Shown piece by piece: positions 34,034 to 42,951 of a stretch of DNA of 64,000 bases (position 1 is its first letter; every line of letters starts with the position of its first letter). Position numbers and translations under genes: made by a program. The notes under the pieces are model-generated. The model saw only the letters and a list, made by a program, of their open reading frames with translations. It was not told the DNA's origin and ran no database searches. This DNA comes from JBBEAM01 sp040882845 (GTDB taxonomy: Bacteria > Pseudomonadota > Alphaproteobacteria > Kiloniellales > DSM-21159): the NCBI GenBank assembly GCA_040882845.1, contig JBBEAM010000001.1:124001-188000 (forward strand). Reading direction: 5' to 3'.

Positions 34034-36848
34034 AAGCCAGAAGAAAAACAAACAGGTCGAGGCGCTGAAGCACGAGGAAGCGAAGCGGCTGAACATCCCG
34101 ACGGCGGAGCTGCAGTCGGTGATGGAGGCCGAGGATCGTGAGGCGAGGGAGCTGCGCTATCCGCGCAACACCGATCTCGATCCGCAGCTGGTCTGGCGCG
34201 GCAAGGACGAGCAGGACTGGTCGGACCTCGTGGTCCACGCGCCGCCGCTCTACATCCAGGAGAAGCTGCACCCCAAGGTGCTGATCGACGACCTGATCCG
34301 GGAGTCGCAGGCGCGCGGCGAGAAGGATGCCGAGCAGGAGACCGCCGACCTCTTCGCCGACTTCAACGGCCTCGCCGACCCCGAGGCGGCGACCGAGTTC
34401 TACGCCCACGCCCAGAACTGGTCGAATCGCATGATTCTCGGCGACGCGCTGCAGGTCATGGCGAGCCTCGCCGAGCGCGAAGGCCTGCGCGGGCAGGTGC
34501 AGTGCATCTATCTCGACCCGCCCTACGGCATCAAGTTCAACTCCAACTTCCAGTGGTCGACCACCAGCCGCGACGTCAAGGACGGCGCCAAGGACCACAT
34601 CACCCGCGAGCCGGAGCAGGTGCGCGCCTTCCGTGACACCTGGCGCGACGGCATCCACTCCTATCTCACCTATCTCCGCGATCGCCTCACCGTCGCGCGC
34701 GATCTACTGCACGAGAGTGGCTCGATCTTCGTGCAGATCGGCGACGAGAATATCCACCGAGTGCGAGCGCTCATGGAAGAGGTTTTTGGAGAGCAGAACT
34801 TCGTCTCTCAGATACAACTGAAGAAATCTGGAGGCGCCACAAGCGAGTATCTTGCGGGAGTAACAGATTTTGTTGTCTGGTTTTCCAAAAACCATGAACG
34901 TCTAAAATATAGAAGCATTTTTCTCCCAAGAGAGTCAGAAGGTAAGGGGGGCGGGTATAACTTATTAGCATTTCAAGACGGTACTTGGAGGCAAGCAACA
35001 GCGAGCGAGCTAAGCCTTGGCCTTCAAAATAGAGATAGCCGCCTTATGCAGTTGATTACATTGACTAGCCAGCGGCAGGGTAGAGACACCAGTGCCGGCT
35101 CTGCAATGGGATTCACAATCGATTTTCATGGCCAGAGCTACACGCCTGCTCGAAATAGAGGCTGGACGACTACACAATTTGGCATCGGACGACTTGTGAA
35201 ATCAGACCGAATTGGTCGCAGCGGGAGTAACCTAAGATACAAGCGATATTTTGATGACTTTAGCGTCTTTCCGACCAACAACTTTTGGGAAGATATGCAA
35301 ACTGGCGCAGGTATGGAAAAGATTTATGTGGTCCAAACTTCGGAGCGTGTTGTTCAGCGCTGTATACTAATGGCTACAGACCCTGGAGACCTCGTTCTCG
35401 ACCCCACCTGCGGCTCTGGGACAACTGCATTTGCAGCAGAGCGATGGGGGCGCCGCTGGATCACTATCGACACATCTCGTGTCTCTCTTGCGCTCGCCCG
35501 CTCCCGTATCATGGGCGCGCGCTATCCCTATTACCTGCTCGCCGATAGCCCCGAGGGTCTGCAGAAGGAAGGCGAGATCACCGGCACGCCGCCAAAGGAG
35601 CGTGAGACGCGCGGCGATATCCGCCAGGGTTTCGTCTATGAGCGCGTGCCGCACATCACCCTGAAGTCGATCGCCAACAACGCCGAGATCGACGTCATCT
35701 GGGACAAGTGGCAGGAGACGCTGGAGCCGCTGCGTGACACGCTCAACGTGGCGCTCGGCAAGACCTGGGAGGAGTGGGAAATCCCCCGGGAGGCGGAGGA
35801 GGCCTGGCCCGCGAAGGCCAAGGACGCGCACGCCAAGTGGTGGGAGGCGCGCATCGCGCGGCAGCAGGAGATCGACGCCTCCATCGCCGCCAAGGCGGAG
35901 CAGGAGTATCTCTACGACCGGCCCTACGTCGACACCAGCCGCGTCCGCGTCGCCGGCCCCTTCACCGTCGAGAGCCTCTCGCCGCACCGCGTGCTGGCTG
36001 TGGACGAGCACGACGAGCTGGTCGACGTCGCCGAGGCGGCCGAGGGCAAGCGCGGCGGCACCTCCTACGAATCCGAGGCCGACTTCGCGCAGATGGTGAT
36101 GGAGCAGCTCGCGGCCGCCGGGGTCCAGCAGGCGCACAAGGAGGACCGCATCGCCTTTTCTTCTGTCAAGGGCTGGCCAGGCGAGCTGATCGGCGCCGAG
36201 GGGCTCTACCAGGAGGGCGAGGAGGGGCCGGCGCGCCGCGCGGCGATCTTCATTGGACCGGAGTACGGCACGGTCTCTCGCCCCGATCTCGTGCAGGCGG
36301 CGCGCGAGGCCGCGGACTGCGACTTCGACGTGCTGGTCGCCTGCGCCTTCAACTTCGACGCCCACTCCTCGGAACTGGAGAAGCTCGGCCGCATCCCGGT
36401 GCTGAAGGCGCGCATGAACCCGGACCTGCACATGGCAGACGACCTCAAGGCGACCGCCAGCGGCAACCTCTTCGTCGTCTTCGGCGAGCCGGACATCGAG
36501 GTTTTGCCGCGCGACGACGACCAGCTGCAGATCAAGATCAACGGCGTCGACGTCTTCCGCCCCGGCACCGGCGAGATCACCTCAGAAGGGCCGGAGGGCA
36601 TCGCGCTGTGGATGATCGACACCGACTACAACGAAGAGAGCTTCTTCGTGCGCCACGCCTACTTCCTCGGCGCCAACGACCCCTACAAGGCGCTGAAAAC
36701 GACCTTGAAGGCCGAGATCGACAAAGAGGCCTGGGAGACGCTGCACAGCGACACCTCGCGGTCCTTCCCCAAGCCCACCACCGGCCGCATCGCCGTCAAG
36801 GTCATCAACCACCTCGGCGACGAGGTGATGAAGGTTTTTGGGGTTTAG
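34026..36848 (+). CDS. Type III DNA adenine methyltransferase, Mod subunit
   Basis: A 940-residue beta-class N6-adenine methyltransferase. Motif IV DPPYG is at 164-168 and motif I DPTCGSGTT at 459-467, giving the beta order with the target-recognition region between. The long C-terminal extension (about 560 onward) is typical of the Mod partner of this Res group. ATG 34026 overlaps the broken orphan gene; the upstream frame is open but unsupported. Bases roughly 34,790-35,400, encoding the recognition region, are much lower in GC than the flanks, a mosaic that points to target-domain exchange. Confidence 0.93.
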   Translation: MPRSQKKNKQVEALKHEEAKRLNIPTAELQSVMEAEDREARELRYPRNTDLDPQLVWRGKDEQDWSDLVVHAPPLYIQEKLHPKVLIDDLIRESQARGEKDAEQETADLFADFNGLADPEAATEFYAHAQNWSNRMILGDALQVMASLAEREGLRGQVQCIYLDPPYGIKFNSNFQWSTTSRDVKDGAKDHITREPEQVRAFRDTWRDGIHSYLTYLRDRLTVARDLLHESGSIFVQIGDENIHRVRALMEEVFGEQNFVSQIQLKKSGGATSEYLAGVTDFVVWFSKNHERLKYRSIFLPRESEGKGGGYNLLAFQDGTWRQATASELSLGLQNRDSRLMQLITLTSQRQGRDTSAGSAMGFTIDFHGQSYTPARNRGWTTTQFGIGRLVKSDRIGRSGSNLRYKRYFDDFSVFPTNNFWEDMQTGAGMEKIYVVQTSERVVQRCILMATDPGDLVLDPTCGSGTTAFAAERWGRRWITIDTSRVSLALARSRIMGARYPYYLLADSPEGLQKEGEITGTPPKERETRGDIRQGFVYERVPHITLKSIANNAEIDVIWDKWQETLEPLRDTLNVALGKTWEEWEIPREAEEAWPAKAKDAHAKWWEARIARQQEIDASIAAKAEQEYLYDRPYVDTSRVRVAGPFTVESLSPHRVLAVDEHDELVDVAEAAEGKRGGTSYESEADFAQMVMEQLAAAGVQQAHKEDRIAFSSVKGWPGELIGAEGLYQEGEEGPARRAAIFIGPEYGTVSRPDLVQAAREAADCDFDVLVACAFNFDAHSSELEKLGRIPVLKARMNPDLHMADDLKATASGNLFVVFGEPDIEVLPRDDDQLQIKINGVDVFRPGTGEITSEGPEGIALWMIDTDYNEESFFVRHAYFLGANDPYKALKTTLKAEIDKEAWETLHSDTSRSFPKPTTGRIAVKVINHLGDEVMKVFGV

Positions 36849-37346
36849 ATGAGCAGAAGAGGGTCATACATCGGCGGGTCGACCATAATCGGGCCTGGAT
36901 CGGGATGGTTCACTTACGGAAAGCCGAAGAAGAAGAAGAAGAAAAAGGACAAAGCGAAACAATCTACAAGCGCCCACAAGCTCGGAGACGAATCGCTCAC
37001 GCCTCCGGAAGAACAAGCGGAGCTACTCCGGCAACGTGCGGAAGCAGAGGAGAAGAAACGAGCACGAAAGGCGCGGAAAGCGGCGAAGAAGCGAAAAGAT
37101 AATACAAAGCGCCAACGCCAAAAAGCTGCTGCAACGGAGCGCAAAAATGCTCTAGAAAGCGATCCAGAGTATCAGAGAAAAAGGGCGGCAAAGAAGGCGG
37201 AGCTAAGCCGTAAAAGGAAGGATAACCGCGATGCCCGTTTGAGGCATAAAGCAAGCTTGGAGAGTGTCGAAGTTCACAAGAAAGAAGGTAAGCGCACCAA
37301 GCTGGTTAAAGTCGGCGTTACTGGTGGAGCAAAAACTGGCGACTAA
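36849..37346 (+). CDS. Highly basic hypothetical protein
   Basis: A 165-residue protein whose ATG follows the mod stop codon with no gap (TAGATG), implying translational coupling. The N-terminus MSRRGSYIGGSTIIGPGS is ordered-looking; the rest is a long charged helix rich in Lys, Arg, Ala and Glu, including a run of seven lysines (KPKKKKKKKDK). It probably binds nucleic acid or coats it; I know no function. GC is below that of mod. Confidence 0.65.
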   Translation: MSRRGSYIGGSTIIGPGSGWFTYGKPKKKKKKKDKAKQSTSAHKLGDESLTPPEEQAELLRQRAEAEEKKRARKARKAAKKRKDNTKRQRQKAAATERKNALESDPEYQRKRAAKKAELSRKRKDNRDARLRHKASLESVEVHKKEGKRTKLVKVGVTGGAKTGD

Positions 37347-37431
37347 GGTCAAAGCTACAAGGCCAGTATCTAAAGGTGGCATAACTTCGGCCCTCGAATA
37401 GAAGACGAGCAAAAACGTATCAAAGGTTGAG

Positions 37432-38250
37432 ATGGCTAGAACAGCGAGAATTGCCGAGCCAAAGAACGCCTTCCAGGTACGCTGGAACGAACTGTGCGAT
37501 GTCGGTGGAGGCACCAGCGGTGGCCCTCGGCGACCTGACGTTCAAGAGTTACTCTACGAAGCGAGTCTCGAGTTGAATGAGTACGCAAAGGAAGAGATAC
37601 AGGCTCAGTTTGAAATCTTTTCCGACCGCAATCCTTGGCATATATGCTTCGCGTTTGGGCTCGGCTGGGGACACCTAGCGAAGATAGAGCGCCCCTTTAC
37701 CGATGCAGCCACGCAATTCCTCCAAGACTTCGACGAGGAGGCGCTAAAGCTCGCAAGATCATACTGTTGGTACCGCGGCCCGAAGCCACTCGAAGAATCA
37801 CTCAAAGGAGCCTATACGCTTTTCGAAAAAAGGCGACTTCCCTCCGAAATTCCCGAAGCAATGGATCAACTCGCCAAGTGTCAGAAGAGGTGGCTGACTC
37901 CAATTCTTTCCCGCGAAAGGCCGCGATACATTGGTGCTTGGAATGCAACGGCGATGTTCATGATGGCTTTGTTTGCGAATCCGAAACTAGCCCAAGAGCT
38001 CACCACCCCTGAAATCTATCTTCCAATCGGACAGCCAGTAGAACGGGGTTTAGATTTATTGCATGCAGCAAAAATTGTTCCGAAACCTGAGCCGGTTGGT
38101 GACACTGAAGGTGAGGCATTAGACCTTCTCCCAATTGCGCAGAGCAACAATCTCTTCGCTGAAGTTCTGAAAGGTCGCGAGGGTTGGAATCTACTCGATG
38201 TCCATACCGGGCTTTACGTTCTCGGGACGCCGCAGGGCTACTCAGTCTAG
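37432..38250 (+). CDS. Hypothetical protein of the restriction island
   Basis: A 272-residue soluble, largely helical protein without recognised motifs; Trp-rich in the first half (DRNPWHICFAFGLGWGH). Base composition is near 50% GC by eye, contrasting with mod and the helicase gene. It ends 11 bases before the helicase gene and is in the same orientation, so it is likely co-transcribed. Confidence 0.6.
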   Translation: MARTARIAEPKNAFQVRWNELCDVGGGTSGGPRRPDVQELLYEASLELNEYAKEEIQAQFEIFSDRNPWHICFAFGLGWGHLAKIERPFTDAATQFLQDFDEEALKLARSYCWYRGPKPLEESLKGAYTLFEKRRLPSEIPEAMDQLAKCQKRWLTPILSRERPRYIGAWNATAMFMMALFANPKLAQELTTPEIYLPIGQPVERGLDLLHAAKIVPKPEPVGDTEGEALDLLPIAQSNNLFAEVLKGREGWNLLDVHTGLYVLGTPQGYSV

Positions 38251-38261
38251 ATGGATAGCCC

Positions 38262-40358
38262 GTGAACTTTCGCATTGCCGACAGCTTCACCGACAGCCTA
38301 AGCCGTCTCAGCGCCCAGGAGCAAAAGGCCGTCAAGACGACGGTCTTCGATCTGCAGGCCGACCCGTCTACCCCTGGGCTTAAGCTTCATCGCATCGATC
38401 GCAGTAAGGACGACCGCTTCTGGTCGCTGCGCGTGAACAGAGACCTGCGCATCGTCGTGCACAAGTCCGCTTCCAGCATGCTGCTCTGCCACGTCGCGCA
38501 TCACGATGACGCCTACAAGTGGGCCGAGCGCCGCCGGATTGAGAAACACCCCAAGACAGGCGCCGCACAGATCGTCGAGGTTCGTGAGCGGGTCGAAGAG
38601 ATCGCACCGCAAGGCGAACAAGCCCCCGCTAGCGTTGAAGAGCGCAGGGACGAGCGAGAGGCTGATTATCCGCGCCCCTTCGCCTCCCTCTCGCAAGACG
38701 ACATTCTCGGCGTCGGCGTGCCCGAGGATTGGGTGCAGGATATCCGCCAGTGCTCGGAGGACGGCTTCTTCGAGCTGGCCGATCACCTGCCGGCCGAGGC
38801 CGCGGAGGTGCTGCTCAACTACGCCGCCAGCGGCGTTCTGAGGCCGTCTGAGCCCTCCGCCGTCGAGCTCGACCCCTTCGACCACCCTGACGCCCAGCGC
38901 CGCTTCCGCGTCCTGGAGAACCGTGAGGAGCTGGAGCGCGCTCTCGACTATCCCTGGGAGCGCTGGACGGTCTTCCTGCATCCGGCCCAGCGCAGCTTCG
39001 TGGAGCGGGACTACAACGGCCCGGCACGCGTCGCCGGCTCGGCCGGAACGGGCAAGACCGTCGTCGCGTTGCACCGGGCCGTGCGCATGGCGCGCAAGCA
39101 TCCCGATGCCAGCGTGCTGCTGACGACCTTCTCGCCGACCCTGGCCAACGCCCTGAAGATCAAGCTGCATCGTCTGGTTGGCAACGAGGCTCAGGTACAC
39201 GAACGCATCACCGTGCGCGCCATCGACACGCTCGGCCTGGAGCTGCATGAGCGCCTCGTTGGCCCAACTACGCTGGCCAGCGAGGCCAGGATCGAGGAGC
39301 TGCTGCGCGGCTGCGCGAAGGAAGCTAGCGCCGAGGAGTTCAACCTGCGCTTCCTGATGGACGAGTGGCGCAACGTCGTCGACGCCTGGCAGCTGAGAAG
39401 CTGGGAGGACTACAAAAACGTCTCTCGCCTCGGCCGCAAGAAAAGGCTCGGCGGCCGTCAGCGCGAGCTGCTGTGGGAGGTCTTCGAGTGTCTGCGTGGC
39501 AAGCTGGCCGAGGAGAAGCTCCTCACCATGCCACAGGTCTTCTCGGCCCTTGGGGAAGCGCTGGATCGGGGAGAGCCGGCGTCCTACGACTTCGCAGTGA
39601 TCGACGAGGCCCAGGACGTCGGCGTCGCAGAACTGGCATTCCTCGCCAAGCTCGGCGCCGGTCGTCCCAACGCGCTTTTCTTCTCCGGCGATCTCGGCCA
39701 GCGCATCTTTCAGCAGCCTTTCTCCTGGAAGGAGCTCGGCGTCGACGTGCGCGGACGTTCCAACACGCTGCGCGTCAACTACCGCACCTCACATCAGATA
39801 CGCGCGCTGGTTGACGGCCTCTTGCCGCCAGCGCTCGCCGATGTCGACGGCAACGAGGAGAGCCGCATGGGCACGCTCTCAGTCTTCAATGGCCCCGACC
39901 CGGAAATCGCCATCGTCGACAGCGAAGAGGAGGAGATCGAGACGGTCGCGACCTGGCTCCAGCGTCTCCAGGCCGACGGCGTCTCGCCGAACGAGATCGG
40001 CATCTTCGTGCGCCACGAAGACCTCGAGCATCGCATCCGCGCGGCGGTGGAGAAGGCAGGACTTACCTGCTTTGAGCTGACCCAGGACATGGACCTGACC
40101 GAGCGTGGCGTCGCCATCGGCACGATGCACCTCGCCAAGGGTCTCGAGTTCCGGGCCGTCGCCGTCATGGCCTGCGACGACGAGGTGCTGCCCCTACAAT
40201 CGCGCATCGAGGCCGTCTCAGACACCTCTGACCTCGACGACGTCTACGACACCGAACGCCACCTGCTCTACGTCGCCTGCACCCGCGCCAGAGACTACCT
40301 GCTCGTCACCGGCGTAGAGCCGGCGTCGGAGTTTCTGGATGATTTGAGGGCGCGATAG
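38262..40358 (+). CDS. RelE/ParE-fold domain fused to UvrD-family helicase
   Basis: A 698-residue fusion with GTG start. Residues 1-95 resemble a RelE/ParE toxin (DSFTDSLSRLSAQEQKAVKT, KLHRIDRSKDDRFWSLRVNRDLRIVVHK, LCHVAHHDDAYKWAERR). A linker to about 225 precedes a superfamily 1 helicase: Walker A GSAGTGKT (259-266), motif II FAVIDEAQD (Asp448), SGDLGQRIFQQ, NYRTSHQIR, TMHLAKGLEFRAV and YVACTRARDYLLV. No antitoxin gene is adjacent. The N-domain may act as an RNA/ribosome- or gyrase-directed module or as a DNA-end clamp; this is inference. It closes the restriction operon. Confidence 0.85.
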   Translation: MNFRIADSFTDSLSRLSAQEQKAVKTTVFDLQADPSTPGLKLHRIDRSKDDRFWSLRVNRDLRIVVHKSASSMLLCHVAHHDDAYKWAERRRIEKHPKTGAAQIVEVRERVEEIAPQGEQAPASVEERRDEREADYPRPFASLSQDDILGVGVPEDWVQDIRQCSEDGFFELADHLPAEAAEVLLNYAASGVLRPSEPSAVELDPFDHPDAQRRFRVLENREELERALDYPWERWTVFLHPAQRSFVERDYNGPARVAGSAGTGKTVVALHRAVRMARKHPDASVLLTTFSPTLANALKIKLHRLVGNEAQVHERITVRAIDTLGLELHERLVGPTTLASEARIEELLRGCAKEASAEEFNLRFLMDEWRNVVDAWQLRSWEDYKNVSRLGRKKRLGGRQRELLWEVFECLRGKLAEEKLLTMPQVFSALGEALDRGEPASYDFAVIDEAQDVGVAELAFLAKLGAGRPNALFFSGDLGQRIFQQPFSWKELGVDVRGRSNTLRVNYRTSHQIRALVDGLLPPALADVDGNEESRMGTLSVFNGPDPEIAIVDSEEEEIETVATWLQRLQADGVSPNEIGIFVRHEDLEHRIRAAVEKAGLTCFELTQDMDLTERGVAIGTMHLAKGLEFRAVAVMACDDEVLPLQSRIEAVSDTSDLDDVYDTERHLLYVACTRARDYLLVTGVEPASEFLDDLRAR

Positions 40359-40757
40359 GAACTTCAACGCGCTTAGGAAGAGAAATCAGACGGTCCTGTA
40401 CGATACCTCCAACGAAAGCGATAACAGGACTGCCCAACTGTTTGGTATGGGAGGGAGAAGCGCTGAAGCGGCGTTGTCACGTTAAGCGACATCGTAGACC
40501 GCTCGATGGGATAACTGTGGCCAATTCTTTTCGCGCCGGATGCTGCATTCTTGGATGCAAAGTGGCGAAAAGCGTGCTTCTGGAATTGTGTGATCTATAG
40601 TCGTTAAGACCGGGATTCGGGGCCGCACGGTGGTTTTTGTTGGATTGTGGTCAACTTTTCTTTTACAGCGTGTATAAACGATTTGTTCTGCAGCACTCTC
40701 TGAGACAGTGAGGGCGCATAGATACGTATACGATCTTAATTGAGGAAAGGGAAGTAC
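40359..40757. other. Intergenic region between helicase and H-NS-like gene
   Basis: About 400 bases without a supported gene. A hairpin GTCCTGT / ACAGGAC (40393-40430, loop 24) could terminate or regulate the upstream operon, though no T-run follows. The right part is AT-rich with TATAAA at about 40674 and other promoter-like stretches ahead of 40758. Confidence 0.45.
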
Positions 40758-41168
40758 ATGGCAAAGAAGTCCGCCGCACAGTTGATGAAGGACGCGCAAA
40801 AGCTGATGCAGGAGGCCGAGCGCAAAGCCAAGCTCGAGTCCGCCAATCTCAAAAGCAAGTGGGAAGCCGAAGCCAAGGCGATCGGCAAGACCGTGGAAGA
40901 GGTGGTCGGCATCGGCGGCGGCCGCAAAACCAGCGCCAAGCAGAGCAGTTCGAAGCGTACCCCAGGTGTTGCGAAGTATCTGCATCCCAAAACCAAGAAG
41001 CCGGTCGACGGCCGCGTTGCGCGCGGCGACAAGGCGTTCGATGCCTACAAGAAGGACGGCAAGCTCGACGACCCCAAGCTCGCCTCTGCGGGCTTGATCA
41101 ATCCCGAGTTCCTCAAGTCGGCCAAGGGCAAGGGCTTCGCGAAGGCGCACAAGATCTCTGCGAAGTAG
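40758..41168 (+). CDS. Small basic protein with H-NS-like layout
   Basis: A 136-residue protein with an N-terminal charged helix suited to oligomerise (AAQLMKDAQKLMQEAERKAKLES), a short Gly/Ser linker, and a basic C-terminal part (VAKYLHPKTKKPVDGRVARGDKAF). The layout is that of H-NS-like silencers, but the usual TWSGRGRxP core is not present, so assignment to that family is weak. GAGGAAAGGGAAG precedes the ATG. It lies alone after the restriction operon, behind an AT-rich promoter region. Confidence 0.5.
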   Translation: MAKKSAAQLMKDAQKLMQEAERKAKLESANLKSKWEAEAKAIGKTVEEVVGIGGGRKTSAKQSSSKRTPGVAKYLHPKTKKPVDGRVARGDKAFDAYKKDGKLDDPKLASAGLINPEFLKSAKGKGFAKAHKISAK

Positions 41169-41214
41169 GCGAGAAAGGCGTTCCTAAGCGCCGAAGCTCG
41201 GTCGTTTTTCGGTG

Positions 41215-42723
41215 ATGGCGACGCGAACCTTTTCCAAGTCGAAACTTCTCGCGTGCCGGCAGTGCCCCAAGCGTCTCTGGCTCGAAGTCCACCGACCCGA
41301 GCTCAGGCAGGAGTCCGGCGCCGCAGAAGCGCGGTTTCAAGCCGGCTATCGCGTCGGCGAGATCGCGCGGCGGCTGTACGACCCGGATGGTGTGGGCGTG
41401 GTGATCGACGTCGCCCAGGAGGGATTCGACCGTGCGTTCGCGCGCAGTTTGGAGCTCCTGGCGACGCCGCAGCCGATTTTCGAGGCGGGCTTCTCGGCCG
41501 CCGGCGCGCTTGCCTTCGCGGATGTCTTGCTGCCGCTCGAGAAGAGCCGCGCGTGCGCCTAGCGTATGGTGGAGGTGAAGTCCGCGACAAGCGTCAAGGA
41601 TTACTACCTCGATGACGTCGCGGTGCAGGCCTTCGTTGCCAGGAAAGCCGGCGTGCCGTTGGAGTCGGTGGCCTTGGCCCACATCGACAGCTCCTGGGTC
41701 TATCCCGGCGATGGGGACTACAGAGGCTTGCTCGCCGAGGAGGACCTGACGGAGATTGCCTTCGGCCGGGAGACCGAGGTTGAAGGGTGGATTGCCGCAG
41801 CCGCGGCGATCACCGCAGAACTTGACGAGCCTGAAATCACGACCGGGCGGCATTGCTTCTCGCCCTTCGAGTGCGGATTCCTCGCGTACTGCCGAAGCCA
41901 GGAGCCAACCACCGACTTTCCCATCGGCTGGCTGCCGCGGCTGCAGAGCAAGGCGGTCAAGGCGCTGATCGAGGAAGAGGGGCTGCTGGACATGCGCGAG
42001 CTCTCGGACGACCTCCTGAGCATCCAGCAGCATCTCGTCAAAGCACACACCCTGGCGGGGACGACCCACTTCGATGCCGAAAAGGCGGCGGCCACACTCT
42101 CCACGCACGATCTGCCCGCCTACTTCATGGACTTCGAGACCATCCAGTTCGCGGTGCCGATCTGGAAGGGCACGCGGCCTTATCAGCAGATCCCCTTCCA
42201 GTTCAGTGTTCACCGCCTCGATCGCGACAGGGGACTGCAGCACACCCCTTTCCTCGATCTCTCCGGCGAGGATCCGCGCCGCGCCTTTGCCGAGGCGCTG
42301 ATCGAGGCCTGCGGCGATGCGGGACCGATCTTCGTTTACAACGCAGGCTTCGAGCGGGGGCGGGTAAAAGACCTCGCCGGCCGCTTCCCGGACCTGGCCC
42401 TCGCGCTCTTGGCGCTCAATGATCGCGTCGTCGATCTGTTGCCGATCGCCCGGGAGCACTACTACCACCCGAGCCAGCAGGGCAGCTGGAGCCTCAAGGC
42501 GGTGCTGCCGGCCGTCATTCCTGAACTGAGCTATGAGGCCTTGGAGGGCGTCCAGGATGGCGGTATGGCGATGGAGGCCTTTCTCGAGGCCTTGCACTCT
42601 GAAATGGCGCCCACCCGCCGTGACCAGATTCGCGCGCAGCTCGACGCCTACTGCACCCAGGACACCTATGCCCTGGTGCGCCTCTGGCAGGTCTTCGCGA
42701 GGCGCGACGACCTGCGGTTCTGA
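41215..42723 (+). pseudogene. DUF2779/Cas4-like nuclease gene broken by an in-frame TAG
   Basis: A single 502-codon frame with a stop TAG at 41560-41562 (codon 116). The N-terminal part is Cas4/PD-(D/E)XK-like (SKLLACRQCPKRLWLEVHRPEL, with a Cys pair), and the frame continues RMVEVKSATSVKDYYLDD, where the VEVKS motif supplies the Glu-X-Lys. The C-terminal half is DUF2779, an RNase H-like fold (YFMDFETIQFAVPIW with DxE). Homologues read Trp-Arg-x-VEVKS, so TGG became TAG. A translation restart at 41566 would lack the Cys motif. Confidence 0.8.
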
Positions 42724-42951
42724 CGAAGAACCCGCTCTTTCCTTCCCGTCTTGCGGATTTTCCACGAACCAAACGCCCAAGACGTGGGCGGATGGTGAGA
42801 TTCGACCGCGGCGACCGCTCGGTTTAGAGCCTTTCCAACCAGTACGTCCGATTCTGACGCATCGGTGGTGTACTAGTTGATGCTCGAACTTGGGACACTT
42901 GTGCGGAGGAACGGGAATGAGTTGGAAAGACGCGCGGGGTTATCGTGGATG

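Noticed and set aside
35367..36431. A 354-codon minus-strand frame opposite mod
   Set aside because: Antisense shadow of the Mod C-terminal region in high-GC DNA.
42840..42951. Possible IS481-type left end with a short frame MSWKDARGYRG
   Set aside because: Only a start-like resemblance (MxWK); no further transposase motif or terminal repeat could be seen.
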